Assembly (NCBI GenBank): GCA_029204225.1
Contig: CM055104.1
Coordinates: 52,506,294 to 52,570,293, forward strand
From: Diphasiastrum complanatum
Lineage: Eukaryota > Streptophyta > Lycopodiopsida > Lycopodiales > Lycopodiaceae
Reading direction: 5' to 3'
Length of the DNA: 64,000 nucleotides
Part shown: piece by piece, positions 10,069 to 22,904 of the stretch
Numbering within the stretch: position 1 is the first letter of the stretch
Layout of the letters: each line of letters begins with the position of its first letter
The notes under the pieces: generated by a model
What the model was told of the DNA's origin: nothing
Seen by the model: the letters and a program-made list of their open reading frames with translations, nothing else
Databases searched by the model: none
Program-made: the position numbers and the translations under genes

Positions 10069-11382
10069 ATGGCAGAAGGTGGTGAGACCGATAAGAACAT
10101 TGAAATATGGAAGATTAAGAAGCTGATTAAGGGGCTCGAGTCAGCGCGCGGCAATGGCACAAGCATGATATCACTCATTATGCCGCCTCGGGATCAGGTA
10201 TCCCGCGTAGCGAAAATGCTTGGTGATGAATTTGGCACTGCTTCAAACATAAAAAACAGAGTAAACCGTCAATCAGTTCTCGGTGCTATCACATCTGCGC
10301 AGCAGCGCCTCAAGCTCTACAACAAGGTACCGCCAAATGGATTGGTCCTGTATACTGGAACTATTGTTACAGATGATGGGAAAGAAAAGAAGGTAACCAT
10401 AGATTTTGAACCATTTAAGCCCATAAATGCTTCTCTCTACCTCTGTGATAACAAGTTTCACACCGAAGCCCTAAACGAGCTGCTGGAGTCTGATGACAAA
10501 TTTGGATTTATTGTGATGGACGGAAATGGCACGCTATTTGGGACTCTGAGTGGAAATACTAGAGAGGTTCTTCATAAGTTCACAGTCGATCTTCCCAAAA
10601 AGCATGGTCGTGGTGGGCAGTCTGCTCTTCGATTTGCAAGGCTTAGGATGGAAAAGAGGCACAACTATGTGAGGAAGACCGCAGAGCTTTCGACACAGTT
10701 TTTCGTAAATCCTGCCACTAGTCAACCCAATGTTTCCGGCCTGATTTTGGCAGGTTCTGCAGATTTCAAGACTGAGTTGAGCCAGTCTGACATGTTTGAT
10801 CCTCGTCTTCAAGCAAAAGTGCTTAATGTGGTAGATGTTTCCTACGGTGGAGAGAATGGATTCAATCAGGCAATAGAATTGTCAGCAGAAATCCTTGCAA
10901 ATGTGAAGTTCATCCAAGAGAAGCGACTTATTGGAAAATATTTTGAGGAGATCAGCCAGGACACTGGGAAGTATGTTTTTGGCATTGATGATACATTAAA
11001 AGCTTTAGAAATGGGGGCAGTCGAAACTTTGATTGTATGGGAAAATTTAGAGGTAAACCGCTATGTTCTAAAGAATGCAGTTACTGGGGAGATTGTAATA
11101 AAGCACCTCAACAAAGATCAGGAAGCAGATCAGTCCAACTTTCGGGATTCAGAAACCCAAGCAGAGCTTGAAGTGCAAGACAAGCTCTTATTGTTGGAAT
11201 GGTTTGCCAATGAATACAAAAAATTTGGATGTACTTTGGAATTTGTGACCAACAAGTCCCAAGAGGGCTCACAGTTTTGCAGGGGTTTTGGAGGAATTGG
11301 AGGCATTCTTCGCTATCAGCTAGATATGCGCACTTTTGATGAGCTTTCTGATGATGGTGGCGTCTATGAAGATTCTGACTAA
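10069..11382 (+). CDS. ERF1: Eukaryotic peptide chain release factor subunit 1 (eRF1)
   Basis: Intact 437-residue, intronless eRF1, the usual length in plants. It recognises all three stop codons in the ribosomal A site and triggers peptide release together with the GTPase eRF3, in the cytosol. The N domain has the YLCDNKF motif (residues 124-130). The M domain has the catalytic GGQ (182-184, within [13 protein letters not shown]). The C domain ends in an acidic [14 protein letters not shown] tail like other plant eRF1s. The start is the ATG in AGCAATGGC, with G at +4 and the family's normal N-terminus. Oddity: the stop-decoding motif that is NIKS in plant, animal and fungal eRF1 reads NIKN here (residues 60-63, codon AAC at 10255-10257). 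All other landmark motifs are normal and there are no frame breaks, so the gene looks functional. Plant eRF1 genes are commonly free of coding introns, so this need not be a retrocopy. Confidence 0.98.
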   Translation: MAEGGETDKNIEIWKIKKLIKGLESARGNGTSMISLIMPPRDQVSRVAKMLGDEFGTASNIKNRVNRQSVLGAITSAQQRLKLYNKVPPNGLVLYTGTIVTDDGKEKKVTIDFEPFKPINASLYLCDNKFHTEALNELLESDDKFGFIVMDGNGTLFGTLSGNTREVLHKFTVDLPKKHGRGGQSALRFARLRMEKRHNYVRKTAELSTQFFVNPATSQPNVSGLILAGSADFKTELSQSDMFDPRLQAKVLNVVDVSYGGENGFNQAIELSAEILANVKFIQEKRLIGKYFEEISQDTGKYVFGIDDTLKALEMGAVETLIVWENLEVNRYVLKNAVTGEIVIKHLNKDQEADQSNFRDSETQAELEVQDKLLLLEWFANEYKKFGCTLEFVTNKSQEGSQFCRGFGGIGGILRYQLDMRTFDELSDDGGVYEDSD

Positions 11383-14280
11383 GTTAAGAATGGCTTCTCA
11401 TACACCCTCACCTTGATAGGAGGATCAAGACCTCACGACTAGTGGTTGTGCCTTGTCCCCTCAAACTAAGCTCACTGCTATTCCTATTATAAGGATTCCT
11501 GCTGCTTCATTTGTTCTTGGCAGAATTGTGGCATTTGATTGACATGCAGAATTTAACCTGTATTATTCATAGATAGAATCACACAGTAATTTGAAACATC
11601 AAACATTGAAAACTAGCAAGTAGGTGCATTTTAGTCATTCATGCATAGGAAGTGTATTTAATAGAGTCCCAACTAATTTTTTTGGATGTAGATGAGTTTT
11701 TGTTTTACAGATGTAGGTGATCAACTTATGAATCCTTTTGTAATGTTTGCAAGGAACAATTTGAAAGTCTGAGTTATTTTTTTCCTAATACACTTGATGG
11801 CTAATTGGCGAACACTACATCATAGTATCGAAAAATTGTGATTCAATTCAATCTGATTTGATTGGTGACTTGAATCAGTATTTGTGCAAATATTTTATAG
11901 ACATTTTATGTGAATATTTTGAATTTTAAATTGAGAACTGAAATCAAGAGTGCATCGTGGTGTTCTCAACATAAATGTAGTTCTAGTTAGATCCATATAC
12001 AGTAGTTTGATGTAGACCTTATCATACCAACTGACAGTGCCATAGAAAACCATCAGTTTGAAATTTGAATTAAAATCTACATGTAAAGTTTATGTAAATT
12101 TTTGTGGAGATAATTTTTGCATGATTTTTTGGAAGTTGATGAATGTCTTTAAAATACTAATACAATTTCTTTTAATGAAGTCACAATCATATAAAATTCT
12201 CTCTTTCAAAACTTACTACATTACAAAAGAAATCATGCTTTGAGACTCCATTAGTAATTTTCTTAGTTAATTATTAAGACAATTTCTGTTGTAATTATAT
12301 TCTAGTTGATTTGAATACACTAGTTGTGAATTATATGTAACATGTATAGAATTTAAAATTTCAAATAGAATAAAACGTAAGATTGATAGAGCTCAATATA
12401 ATAATCTATATAGCAATAATTTTTTTTAATTTCAGTTCACATGATAGCCAAGTTTTCGGTCCAAATGTTGCACACATTTCCAAGGGAGGTAAAAGTTTTT
12501 TTGAGACAATGGAAAGCTGATAACCGGGCAATAAATATTTTTAATTTCAGTCCACATGATAGCCAAGTTGGATAAGGGTTTTGGTCCAAATTTTGCACAC
12601 ATTTGCAAGGGAGATGTAAAAGTTTTTTTGACACAACGGAAAGCTGATAAAAAAAGACTTAAAACACATTCAAGTTGGAGTGGTACATGTAGAAAAGTAT
12701 ACTAAAAATGTAAATTTTCTCAACGCAATCAAAGCTCTAATTAGTCAATATATATCTTGAAGAAAAGAATTTTAAGACATTAACAAACTAATTGGAGTCA
12801 ATCTTAGTGAGTTTTTAGAGCAATGCCCTTGACTTAGCATTTGATTAGAATAGAGGCCCTAGGTGATGATACTTTTGAAGGATAGTGAATGAGGACATTT
12901 ATTTTGGAGTCTAGCTAGTAACTAATTGGTCATGAAATGACATTCACTTTGGAGGCCATTTGATGATTTTGTAGCTCGATGATGATAAGAATTTTGGAGG
13001 ACTTGATGTTATGAAGGTCATAGGAACATGTTAGTATCATCTCCTACGTTGTTGAGGTTCTATGAGGCTTTCTCATTCTCAGTAGCTGTTTGGAATAGCA
13101 AATGATGTCGGAATTGGGTAGTTGTTGGATGAGGATGGGCGCTGGACAGTGAGAGAGATGCCGAAGGGTGTGCCACGATTTTGATGATTTTGCAATGGGA
13201 GATGATTTGGAAGCCAAGATTGGACACATGAGAGGGGGTGAGTCATGCAACATGAGAAAGAGTTCATCCATGGAAAAGTTTATAAACAAGGAATAGTGGT
13301 AAAGGTTATGGAGAATGTCAAGGATAGCTCTAGCTATTTATAAGGAGGGAGGGGAAGCCTACAAAGGAGTAGATAAGGACCAATAATTTCATAGACAAAA
13401 TTTGAGTTCAACGCATAGTTCAAGGGCTCCATGACAATGAAGAGGTAAGGAGAGATAGGATAGCCTTGAGAAATGGTGGATTTCTTTCTCTACTCTCCTA
13501 AATCCCATGTTAATCTTGATCCATTCATGTTGTTGTGTATTTACACGACAATCACCTGTCGAGGGAGTGGAGTCAAAACTATTGAGGGACTTGAAAGAGT
13601 CGAACTTGACTAATTCGACCTCGACTCGAATTGACAAATCGCTGACTTTGACTACTGACTTGGCACCACTCAAAATGAAGCTAGTCAAGTATACTAGCCA
13701 CTCCTGCTATTGTGCAACTACATTGACAATGATTGCAGCTACGTCACTATTTGTCCAAATAGCGACAACCACGATTGCCGCCTACCAGGACAATGACATC
13801 CATGCATGCTAACTACTTGGATGATGACATTCACTACTTCAGCCAAGATCTGCATCGGACAACTCAATGTCTTTATGCCATTTTGTACATATATGCACAA
13901 ATGTACAATACTGTGAGGGATGATGTTGTTGATAATGTTAATTGTATTGTTCATTGATAGACGTACGTTGTAGATGCTTTCGTGCATCGATTCTTGTTTT
14001 CAAGCTGAGAGTTGGAATGAGCTCATAACTATTACAGAACTAAGATAGATTTGGGGCATGCGATTTCGTCCATAATTGTTTTGTGCTCTAGCATCTACTG
14101 ACTTGTATTTTTTTATACTCTTTATGAATTGAATCTCATTGTGTTCAGATTTGATGCATCCTTCTTTGTCTTTGCATCTGGTGTTTTTGCCTTACGCACC
14201 GCTTCATAATGAGGGTCTTGATTTCATTTTGAAACTCCATTACATTTAATTAAGCCATGTCACATCAACTCCAATTTGTG
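11383..14280. other. eRF1 3' UTR and AT-rich intergenic DNA
   Basis: The first few hundred bases are the likely eRF1 3' UTR. The rest is AT-rich, with no supported gene. Short frames near 13.0-13.9 kb have no recognisable domain. A tandem duplication at 12431-12655 is listed separately. Confidence 0.5.
12431..12655 (+). repeat. 115-bp tandem duplication
   Basis: Two copies offset by 115 bp, each starting TTCAGT(T/C)CACATGATAGCC and ending in GGAAAGCTGATAA. A shared AAGTTTTTTTGA core lies inside. Copy two has a small insertion. It is non-coding. Confidence 0.8.
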
Positions 14281-14624
14281 GTTGTAACCCATGGATATAT
14301 CGATGTAAATGTGCACTTTTATCCAGTTTGACCTGAAGTGTCAACTGCCAAAATTCATGATTATAATCTTGGACCTAGCCAGTTTGTTGAACTGAGCACC
14401 AATGTTGGAAGAACATTTTCTCTTGAAATGGGTTCAAAAAAACTTTAGTACATAGTTGCTGGAACTGGAGCCAACTATAGATCGTCGGTTGAGCATGTGG
14501 ATCAACCTCAACTTTCTTCCACCAAACATAAGCTGGACCCTGGAAGTGTAGTGAAGCATAAGCAATCCTTTTTTGGTCAGTCCTCGGAAATAACATGAAA
14601 TATTTATCCAGTTTGTGTAACCAT
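14281..14624 (-). mobile_element. Gypsy gag fragment, minus strand
   Basis: The minus strand encodes a retrotransposon Gag-like segment (LDKYFMLFPRTDQKRIAYAS, then AYVWWKKVE and SWLQFQQLCTKVF). It ends at the LTR edge at 14625, so it may be the sequence into which the next element inserted, or part of a joined element. It is a fragment. Confidence 0.65.
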
Positions 14625-15444
14625 TGTTGGAAGTAAATCTTGTTTGTGAATGTTTGGCTAGATCTACTCATGACGTGGTGTAGTATAGAGAGGATCGTCC
14701 GCTTTCTAAGTTTCTACCAAGCTTCAAACGGAGTGCAGAAATAGGAAACAATGATGAAAGCACTAAGGCTTACCCAACTAGTGCTCGAAATAGAAATAAA
14801 ACTAACTAAGACGACAAAATATAAAACCTTACTAAGGCTTACCCAACTAGCAAGGTGACTAAACTAAATCCTAAATTAACACCCAAAGGGAATTAGAATG
14901 GAAGATTGCAGCTAACTAAAAATCATTCAACAAAATACATGCCACAATACAAACCAATAAGAAGGAGGCAAGAGGAGGCCCGAGCACCTTTTCTCAAGCT
15001 ATGTGCCTTCCCAAAGGGAACACAATGAAATAGAGAGATAATCTCAAAAATAGAGAACTTGATAGCTTAATCTCAAAAGTGTTATTTACAAGGCAAATAC
15101 CTCTCTTTTATGGCAAGGAGGGTCTTCCATAAGTATCCACTAACTTATGGGACTAATCTATTCATAGCCTTTCTAGAACTTCTAACTTAAGATTTAGAAC
15201 TTCAAAGTTTCTTAACTTTGGAAAACTTAATAAAATATTTCTAATCTTAAATTTCCTAAGTCTAAGTTCTAAATCTAAGTTTAAGCTATTTTATTATTTT
15301 TTTAAAGTTTCTACTCATGGGCTTACAAACACATGCCATGGCGGAAGTTTATTAACAAACACTCGTACGTGGACTTACAAAACACATGCCACGGAGTTTT
15401 ATTTTTCTCTTTTATATTTTTTTGTGTTAGCATAGATGCTAACA
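14625..15444 (-). mobile_element. LTR of gypsy element B (about 820 bp)
   Basis: Starts TGTTGGAAG and ends GATGCTAACA on the plus strand, so TG and CA ends are kept. It aligns along its full length, in reverse, with the LTR at 54947-55770, and in part with 39937-40630. Immediately above it lie the reverse of a polypurine stretch and the tail of the extra ORF, so it is the 3' LTR of a minus-strand element. Confidence 0.9.
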
Positions 15445-15570
15445 TTATCCCCCTCCTTATTGGATTGGTGGTCCCACACCAATCAAAGCTTTTTCATCTT
15501 GGATCTTTTGAGCTTCCTGGAGGGTGTTTGTTGTTGGCGGATCTGATAAATTTTATTGTTGAAATCATAT
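15445..15570 (-). mobile_element. Tail of extra ORF plus polypurine tract, gypsy element B
   Basis: The reverse of 15445-15480 matches the sequence just before the LTR at 54947 (GGGACCACTAATCCAATAGG with a GGGAGGGGGATAA polypurine run). It ties this LTR to the same family as the 50-55 kb element. Copia sequence begins just above. Confidence 0.75.
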
Positions 15571-17446
15571 GAAAAAGAAACTCCTCCTTACACCTTGGCC
15601 CCATCATAACTTGAATACTTCAAAAAAGATAACTTGTGATGCTTCTTGAGAAGCCTTGATCTCGGCCACTTCCAAGATTGAATATTCATGTAATATGACA
15701 TCTTTATTCACGATCACTTTTGAAATAAAGAGTGTAAAGACACTAAAGGCCTCCTTGATGGATGAGTATCCAATCATGATCCATGAACTTGGATCATCCT
15801 TCCTCCTTGTTTCCAAGGGAATATGTGCAAAGCAAGCACTACCAAGCTCACTAAGGTGATCAACCTTAGGCTTCATCTTGAATAAAACTTCATATGGTGC
15901 TATTCCCTCAAGAGCTCCAATACTCCTCAAATATTTGATCTTCAATGAGAATTGCTTCTCAACATATGCTTTGAATAATAAGGAATAATCATACACCATA
16001 ATACTTGAAGAGAAAAGATATGCGCATCTTGTGTGATACTCCTCCTTTGAGATATTGGACATATAAGAAACATCAAGAGAGTTTGCACTCTCTCTTGGAT
16101 CCAATTTTTAGATGCCTTCAAATATTGATCCATATGCAAGGATCTCACCATCTTTCTTGATCACACAATTGTCAATATTGAAATTGACATCAAAGCCACT
16201 ATCAAGAAGTTGGCCAACACTTAAGATGTTCTTTGTAAGCTTTGAGACAAAAAGAACATTGTTGAGAAAGAGATATTTGGAAGATGCAAGCTTCAAGGGA
16301 ATAATCTCTACTCCTTCAATATTGCACTCATGCTTACTTGCAATGTATATGGTCTTCTTGACTCCATCATAAGGCATAATAGATGAAAAAGAGTGCTTGG
16401 AGCCACACATATGTGAAGATGCTCCACTATCAATATACCATGAGTCATCCTTGTTGAAGGTGGAAGAGGAGAAGCTTGATGCCATAAGAAAGCCTTCTCC
16501 ATCACTTGCAATATAGTCTTCTTTCTCATTGGTGATGTTGGCTTGATTGAGTTGATTCTTCTTCTTGAAGCAATTGGTGGCATAATAGCCTTTCTTGCCA
16601 CAATAAAAGCACTTGATCTTCTTCTTCTTGAGATTTGAAGTAGAAGCATGAGAGGTATCCTTCTCCTCTCCATCTTGGTCTTTAGCTTTGTCATTAGAGA
16701 AGTGATGGTGTTGCTTCTTACTCCTCTCTTTGTGCTTGGCAAATAGAACTTTGCCATCATCATGATTGAGTGATAGCTTGTCCATCCTCAAGAGTTTGTA
16801 CTCTTGTCTTGATTCTTCAGAAATAAACACACTTTGAAGGGCCTCCAAACTTGGTATCTCCTCCTTAATGGCATAGGATTGGACAAGGTTGTCATATTCA
16901 TCTCTCAAGCCTTGATTCCATTTCTTCATACTTTTCATATTATGCACCCTACTATTTCTGATCACTCTCTATTGCTCCTGTCTCTGGGCCGTGCCACTCG
17001 TGGTACGGCTACGACACCTCATTCCACACGTCGCAATCGTCCATCTTTCTCTCCACTTGGTCTTCCTAAATACACTTCCTCTCTAGCCACACTGCTCGCC
17101 GATTTCCCTTTCTCATCTTTGGTCGACCAACAAGCCGCCTTTTTATCTCAGTCGCTTCTTCACTCAGCCAGTGCTGCATATCCTCCGAAAACTTTCTCGT
17201 CTCATAAACGCACTTACAATAGATGGTATGATGATGAGGAATGACTTGGACTAGCTCACTTTGATTGATTGAGTCACCAATACATGCAAGCCCCTTATGA
17301 ATATCCTTGACTCTCAAAACATAATTAGATGCACTCTCATCACTCTTTTGACTACTTTGGAAGATTTGATTTCTAAGAGTGAGGAGCCTAGAGGTGTTCT
17401 TAGTGACAAAATTTCCAGAATTCACACGTGTGGGGAATGTCCACAA
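15571..17446 (-). mobile_element. Ty1/copia gag, protease and integrase pieces, minus strand
   Basis: From high to low coordinates: a gag piece (17245-17446, YVLRVKDIHKGL), a gag/protease piece (16108-16965) with zinc-knuckle CFYCGKKG, protease WYIDSGASSHM and LLDSGFDVNF, and an integrase end (15604-16104, APYEVLFKMKPKVDHL). The gag is split by an unrelated plus-strand stretch at 16966-17244. The element is broken in several places. It lies inside gypsy element B. Confidence 0.85.
16966..17244 (+). other. Unidentified open stretch inserted in copia gag
   Basis: A roughly 280-bp, GC-richer block with codon-like plus-strand sequence (RNRPSFSPLGLPKYTSSL, then SSLVDQQAAFLSQSLL and KRTYNRWYDDEE, stop at 17244). 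The copia gag on the minus strand breaks off on one side and resumes on the other. I do not recognise the peptide. It could be a captured host exon or a piece of another element. The open frame in the file extends further upstream, but only this part has the changed base composition. Confidence 0.45.
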
Positions 17447-18198
17447 GAGTGATTGATCTTAATTAAGCTTTGTGATTGGCACTATAACCTGATTCTAGAT
17501 TGATCAACAAGATCTAGTTCAGAAGAAATGGTTAATTCACAATCTAGCATGCTAATCAACATAATATAATAGCAATGAATCAAAGTATGAATAAAAGTAC
17601 AAGATTTCAGTGTATGAGCATTAGCCTCAACATGAGTTAGAGAGAGAAAGCTAGAGAGATAACAAGCAATATTAGTCTAGATCCAAAATGGCATGAGATA
17701 GCTACAAAACTTTGGTTCTTCATCATTGATTGTGTGGAGAGCTACACATATTTATGGAGTTTGAGGTAGCTCAAGGTAAAACCACATCCATCCATTCCAA
17801 AATGACATCTAAAGTGACATCTAGAGTCTATGTGATATTTGTCACTTGTCATGCATGAAATTCTACCAACTTTTTACAAGTGTACTAGTTCTAACTAAAA
17901 ATGTACAAATAATCATGCATGTGTCCATAAAACTTTGTGCATGCCTTGCATGTCACCATGGATCACTTACAATTAATGCATGTGAATTGCCACGAGTTAC
18001 TACAAGCATAATCATGCTAATTCTATGTCTACAAACTATATGCAAGTTGCATTTATCAAACTAGATAATACATAACCATGTAGCTCGAGTTCTATGTAGG
18101 CCAAACTTGGCATTTTGCATTAATGAGCTACATACTTGCATATTACAACATTTGTAGCAAGCCAAGAAATCAATATGGATTGTTTTTCAATTTTAACA
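17447..18198 (-). mobile_element. Copia LTR, minus strand
   Basis: Above the LTR, the reverse of 18199-18215 gives the polypurine tract (CTAGGAGGAG) at the end of the copia RNase H piece. The LTR then starts TGTTAAAATTG at 18198 reading down. The lower end near 17447 is approximate. The content is AT-rich and non-coding. Confidence 0.65.
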
Positions 18199-20171
18199 CT
18201 CCTCCTAGAAATGATCTATATTGATTTGAACATGGATCTTGGTATAACTCCAAGGTTGGCTCTATGCTTGTTGAAGGAACTTTTGCTCAAAGTTTTGGTG
18301 AGCATATCAGCAATGCAAGATGATGTGTCGATGTGCTCCAATTTGATTTCACCTCCAATGAGCTTCTCTCTCACGAAGTGATGTGCAACTTCGATATGCT
18401 TGCTCCTTGCATGGAATATTGGGTTGTTGGCAAGGACTTGAGTTGAAATGTTGTCACACATGATCATAGGTATATCTTCTTCCATAATTATCTTTAGCTC
18501 CACTAGTAACCTCTTGATCCAAAGCACTTCCTTTGTTGTTGTAGTGAGCGCCTTGTACTCAGCTTCACATGATGAGAGTGATACAGTATCTTGCTTTTTG
18601 GAAAGCCAAGATATCAAGTTTCCTCCAAGATATATGACATAATCACTTGCAAAATCTGAGTCAGAATAACCAATAATAGAAAGATCTTCACTTCTATACA
18701 ATAAATCAAAAGTTGAAGATATATATCTAAGCACTCTCTTGGCCATTTTCCAATGATAAACTAAAGGATTTTGCATAGCCTGGCTCAACTTATGAGCACT
18801 AAAGCTTATGTCAGGTCTAGTTATTGTGAGCCAAATTAAGGAGCCTATAAGACTTCTAAAAAGTGTGATGTCCTCGAAGGATCTTTCATCACCTTTGTTA
18901 GAGTCCTTTACATTTCGCTCCATAGGTGTTTCTATACTCTTACAATTCAACATATTGAACTTTTTTAACATTGAAAGAGCATACATAGATTGACATACAA
19001 AAGCTTTATCTTTAAGAAAGTCAATCTCTAGTGCTAGAATATAGTGAATTTTTTCAAGATCTTGCATCTTAAACTCTTTTCCAAGTGCAATCTTGGTTTC
19101 CTCAACTAACTTGATACAACTTCCTGTCAGAATGATATCATCAACATAAATAAAAAGGATGACAATATCTTTGTTAAAAAACCTGACATATAAGGAAGGA
19201 TCATAGTTACTAAGATTAAATCCTAGTGACTCAAGAAAGGTGTTAAGTCGAGAATACCATGACCTTGGAGCTTGCTTTAATCCATATAAACTTTTGAAGA
19301 GCAAGCAAAATTTTCCTTCATCATGAATGAACCCAATAGGTTGATCCATATAGATCTCTTCTTCTAGATAGCCATTTAGAAATGCATTAGAAACATCTAG
19401 TTGAAGAGTTTGTCAATTGAAAAAACAAGCAAGAGAAATTATGATTCTAATTGACACCATCTTTGCAACTGGGGCAAAGGTCTCCTCATAATCAAGTCCA
19501 TATACTTGAGCAAAGCCTTTAGCACAAAGCCTAGCCTTGTACTTGTTGATTGTGCCATCTTGATTATACTTGATTCGAAAAACCCATTGCAACCAATGGT
19601 ATGCTTGTTGGATGGAAGATCCACAAGCTCCCATGTATTATTGGCCATCAAAGCATCATATTTCTCCTTCATGGCAAGGTACCATTCCTTTGAGTTGATA
19701 GCATCATATACATCCTTGCTCCTCATGAGAAATAAAATAGGCACAATTAGTGGAGTTGATTTCCACTTGCTTTCCTCTATTTTCATAGGTAAGCCTTCTA
19801 GGCTCAGATCTTTCTCTTTGAGATCTCCTTGGTGAAAAAATTCGAGGTGACTCCTCCTCAAATCTCGGCCCCATCTCTCCATGATGATCTTCAAGGGTGA
19901 TGATTGGAGTATCTTTGTGAGAATCTTTGAACTTGGCCTTCTCAAAAATGTATTTTTGATCTTCATGGAATATAACATCTCTACTCTCAATTGTAGTTGA
20001 GGTAGAGGGAATATAGATTCTGTAAGCTTTCTTGTTGGATGCATATCCAACCATGATCCCTTTAACAGAATTAGATCATCTCTTTTCCTTGTTTCCAAGG
20101 GCATATTAACAAAGCAAGTACAACCAAAAACTCTAAGGTGATCTACCTTAGGTTTCTTCTGAAGGATGTTC
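18199..20171 (-). mobile_element. Ty1/copia RT and RNase H, minus strand
   Basis: Reading down: an integrase tail (KPKVDHLRVFGCTCFVNMPL near 20100), the start of RT (WYLAMKEKYDALMANNTW), the RT core (CLLFKSLYGLKQAPRSWY, then LFIYVDDIILTG) and RNase H (SLSSCEAEYKAL, ADMLTKTLS) ending at 18216. The 377-codon frame 18216-19349 is the longest piece. It is broken in several places upstream of that. It borders gypsy element B protease at about 20172. Confidence 0.9.
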
Positions 20172-22904
20172 TCATGTGTGATCATCGACGAATAAATCTT
20201 CTGATTCATTAGTAGGTAGCCATGCAACATTTAGTAACTCATCATTGTGTGGAAGGATATCAATAAAATCGATATTGATGATAGGTGTATCAAGATCAGG
20301 TAATTGGTCGTGAACGATCGGGAGTGGAGAGGTACAATTATCCCGATGCTGAGCACAATATTTGGCATTTACACAATCAATGGTAGCTAGACTGTGACTC
20401 CAGTTTATGATATCAGTAGATTTAACATAATGATCTTTTTCGTGGCTGGACTGGTATGGTTCAAACACTGAGTTGGTGGTCGAGGACCCTTTGTCATGGA
20501 TGCGTGCAGGTTTGAGTTTGCTCGTTGAATCAATGGTGACAGAACTGTCACCATTTCCAAAAGTGACTCGGCCTTTGCTCCAGTCATGAACGACTCGTGC
20601 ATTGGTGAGCCACGGACGACCAAGTAGTAATTCATATGAATAGGCATTATAAAGGATATCAAGTACTACTAGATCGACAGAAAACTTGGGACCTCCTAGT
20701 CTGATCAGCACTTGTGAAAGGAAACCGGTAGGTCGGACCACACTTTGATCAGCCATTCGAAGCTGACAAGTGGGTTTGGCCAACTTGTCTCTTAGATTCC
20801 ATTCTAGCATGAGGGATGTGAAAATGATATTGACACCGGAGCCACCATCAAGGACCGCTAAAACTTCACGTGATTGGTGATGGGTAGCTGGAATTTTGAT
20901 GCTGCCTCATTCGCTGAGTGGATTGGTTAGATGTAAGGGCATTTCAGGCAATTCATCAGGGCTGGTGGTGTTATTGGATTGGATCTGGTGTTTGCATTTG
21001 CCAGCATGCTTCCAGAGAATATGGAAAGGAAGAGTGACATTGGCTTGTAGTAAATCTCCCCAGACTTCGGTACCTTCAAGGGTTTTGCTCTCAAAAGGCT
21101 TGTGAGGTACTTCATGGGAAGTGGAAGATTGTTGGTCGGCATTGCAGATTTGCTGGCGATACTGATGATGCAGCCAAATTTTTTCAAATGGGTGAGGGTA
21201 AACTATCGGTGTTGAATCTTCACTTGGAGGGACGGCCTGTTGCTGAGTTTTGCTAGGTGCAAGTGTAGGGGCTTGTTGTTGGGTTTGTGCCCGAGTCAAG
21301 ACCCAAGCAAGATGAGTTTCAATGGGCTAAAGTTTCTACTTGCACTGAATAGACAGGAGCAGCAGGTTTGGATCGGGATGGGCAGTCCTTCACGTGATGT
21401 TCAATACCATAGTTTTCACAAGTTGGAGGAAAACGGAGTTTATCTGGGCAGCAAATACTAGGATGCTTACCTACACAGATAAAACATCCTCGTATTGCGG
21501 GCAGTTGATGTGAGGCAAAGACAGCTTGGTTTGGATTGTAAGCTTGGGCATTGGGATCCACTACTTGAGCATTAGAATCATATGTATAATAAACAACCGC
21601 TTCAGTAGAGTATTGTAGTTGAGTATTGTCTTCCACATAGTAGGTTGTCGGATCGATGGTATTCAGATCAAGATAATGGACAGCGTGTTGTGGGGCAGTT
21701 TGATTAACGACAAACTGTTGACGTGGTGATCGGTATTGGTTTGGTGCAGTTGGTCGTAGTTGGTAGACCCTTGGTCGTGGCACAGACTGTTGTGGAGGGT
21801 AGGGTCTAGTTGTTACTGGAAAATGGTTCTGCAGTTGAGGGCATTTATTAGCAGTGTGATGCTGTGAGCAGATTGGACACCAGACATTTTCTCTTGCTAG
21901 AAAGGATTTCTAAGCAATTTGTTTCATGGCAGTTTGGAAATTGGCAGTGAGCTTATCCATATGAGATTGTTGAGCTTTTTGTCAGGTTTCTATTTGATGT
22001 AGAAGTTCAGAAGAGACAATATTATAAGACTTCAGGTGATTAGGACGGTCTGGGTTCTTAGATTTCTTTTCACGATGGTCAAAGTCATCGTCGGAACCTT
22101 CGTCTTCCTTACAAATAGCATCAGTCATCACATCTTTAAGTTGATCATAAAGGTCAACTGGTTTGAGTTCACGGCGGATGTTTTTTGGCAATCCAACCAA
22201 CAGTTTTATGGCCATACGTTTGGTGATATTTTCATCAACACATTCTACTTTGAGACGTTTAAAACGCTCAATGTAGTTTCGAATCGACTCTTTGCGACGC
22301 ACCTTGATATGGGTAATTTGGATGAATGGGCTCTGAGTCAGTTTAGATGGTTTGAAACGCTTGAGGAGAGCGTCCTTGAGGGTGGTCCAAGAAGCAAGAT
22401 CATGAGCTTTGAGATTCAAATACCACTCCTTGGCTGTTCCTAGTGTACCATGGGAAATAGGCAAAGCTTTTCAGTTTCAGAGGTATCTCCATAAAAACGG
22501 CATGCATTATCAAAGTCTTGGAGAAATCGGATGGGGTCAGATTCTCCATCGTACTTTGGTGCATCAATACGTATAATTCTACGTTCTAGTCGTGGAAGAG
22601 CTGGATTAGAAGATTCAGCACAGTACCGAGACATGATGCAGAGTGTAGGAGAGAGTATAGATGATCAGGTCAGTACTGTACTTGGCAAAAAAAAGACAGT
22701 TTGCTTGCAGAATAGAGAGTGTAGGACAAAAAACTAGTCTTTCTGGCTGTAATAGAATTCGTGGGCAAGCTGAGAAATCGTGGAGAGGCAGATAAATCGA
22801 ACTATAAAACTCGCGAATTTTGACAAGGAGTGCTGTCTGTCATTAATTTTTTTATATTTTTGAAAAAAAAAAATTGTACTGTTAGAATTCGCGGGTGGAA
22901 CAGG
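20172..22904 (-). mobile_element. Gypsy element B: leader, gag and protease, minus strand
   Basis: From high to low: a leader (22640-22904), gag (22634 down to about 21982, with IRFLQDFDNACRFYGD and FIQITHIKVRRKESI), a proline/glutamine-rich linker with a CX2C-type region (about 21319-21780), and protease (20810 down to 20172, with LLLGRPWLTNARVV). The same parts occur on the plus strand at 40631-42640, clearly the same family. It is broken in several places. The copia pieces at 15.6-20.2 kb lie between this part and its 3' LTR. Confidence 0.9.

Noticed and set aside
13044-13987. Several overlapping 60-100-codon frames on both strands
   Set aside because: No recognisable domain on either strand; consistent with chance frames in intergenic DNA.
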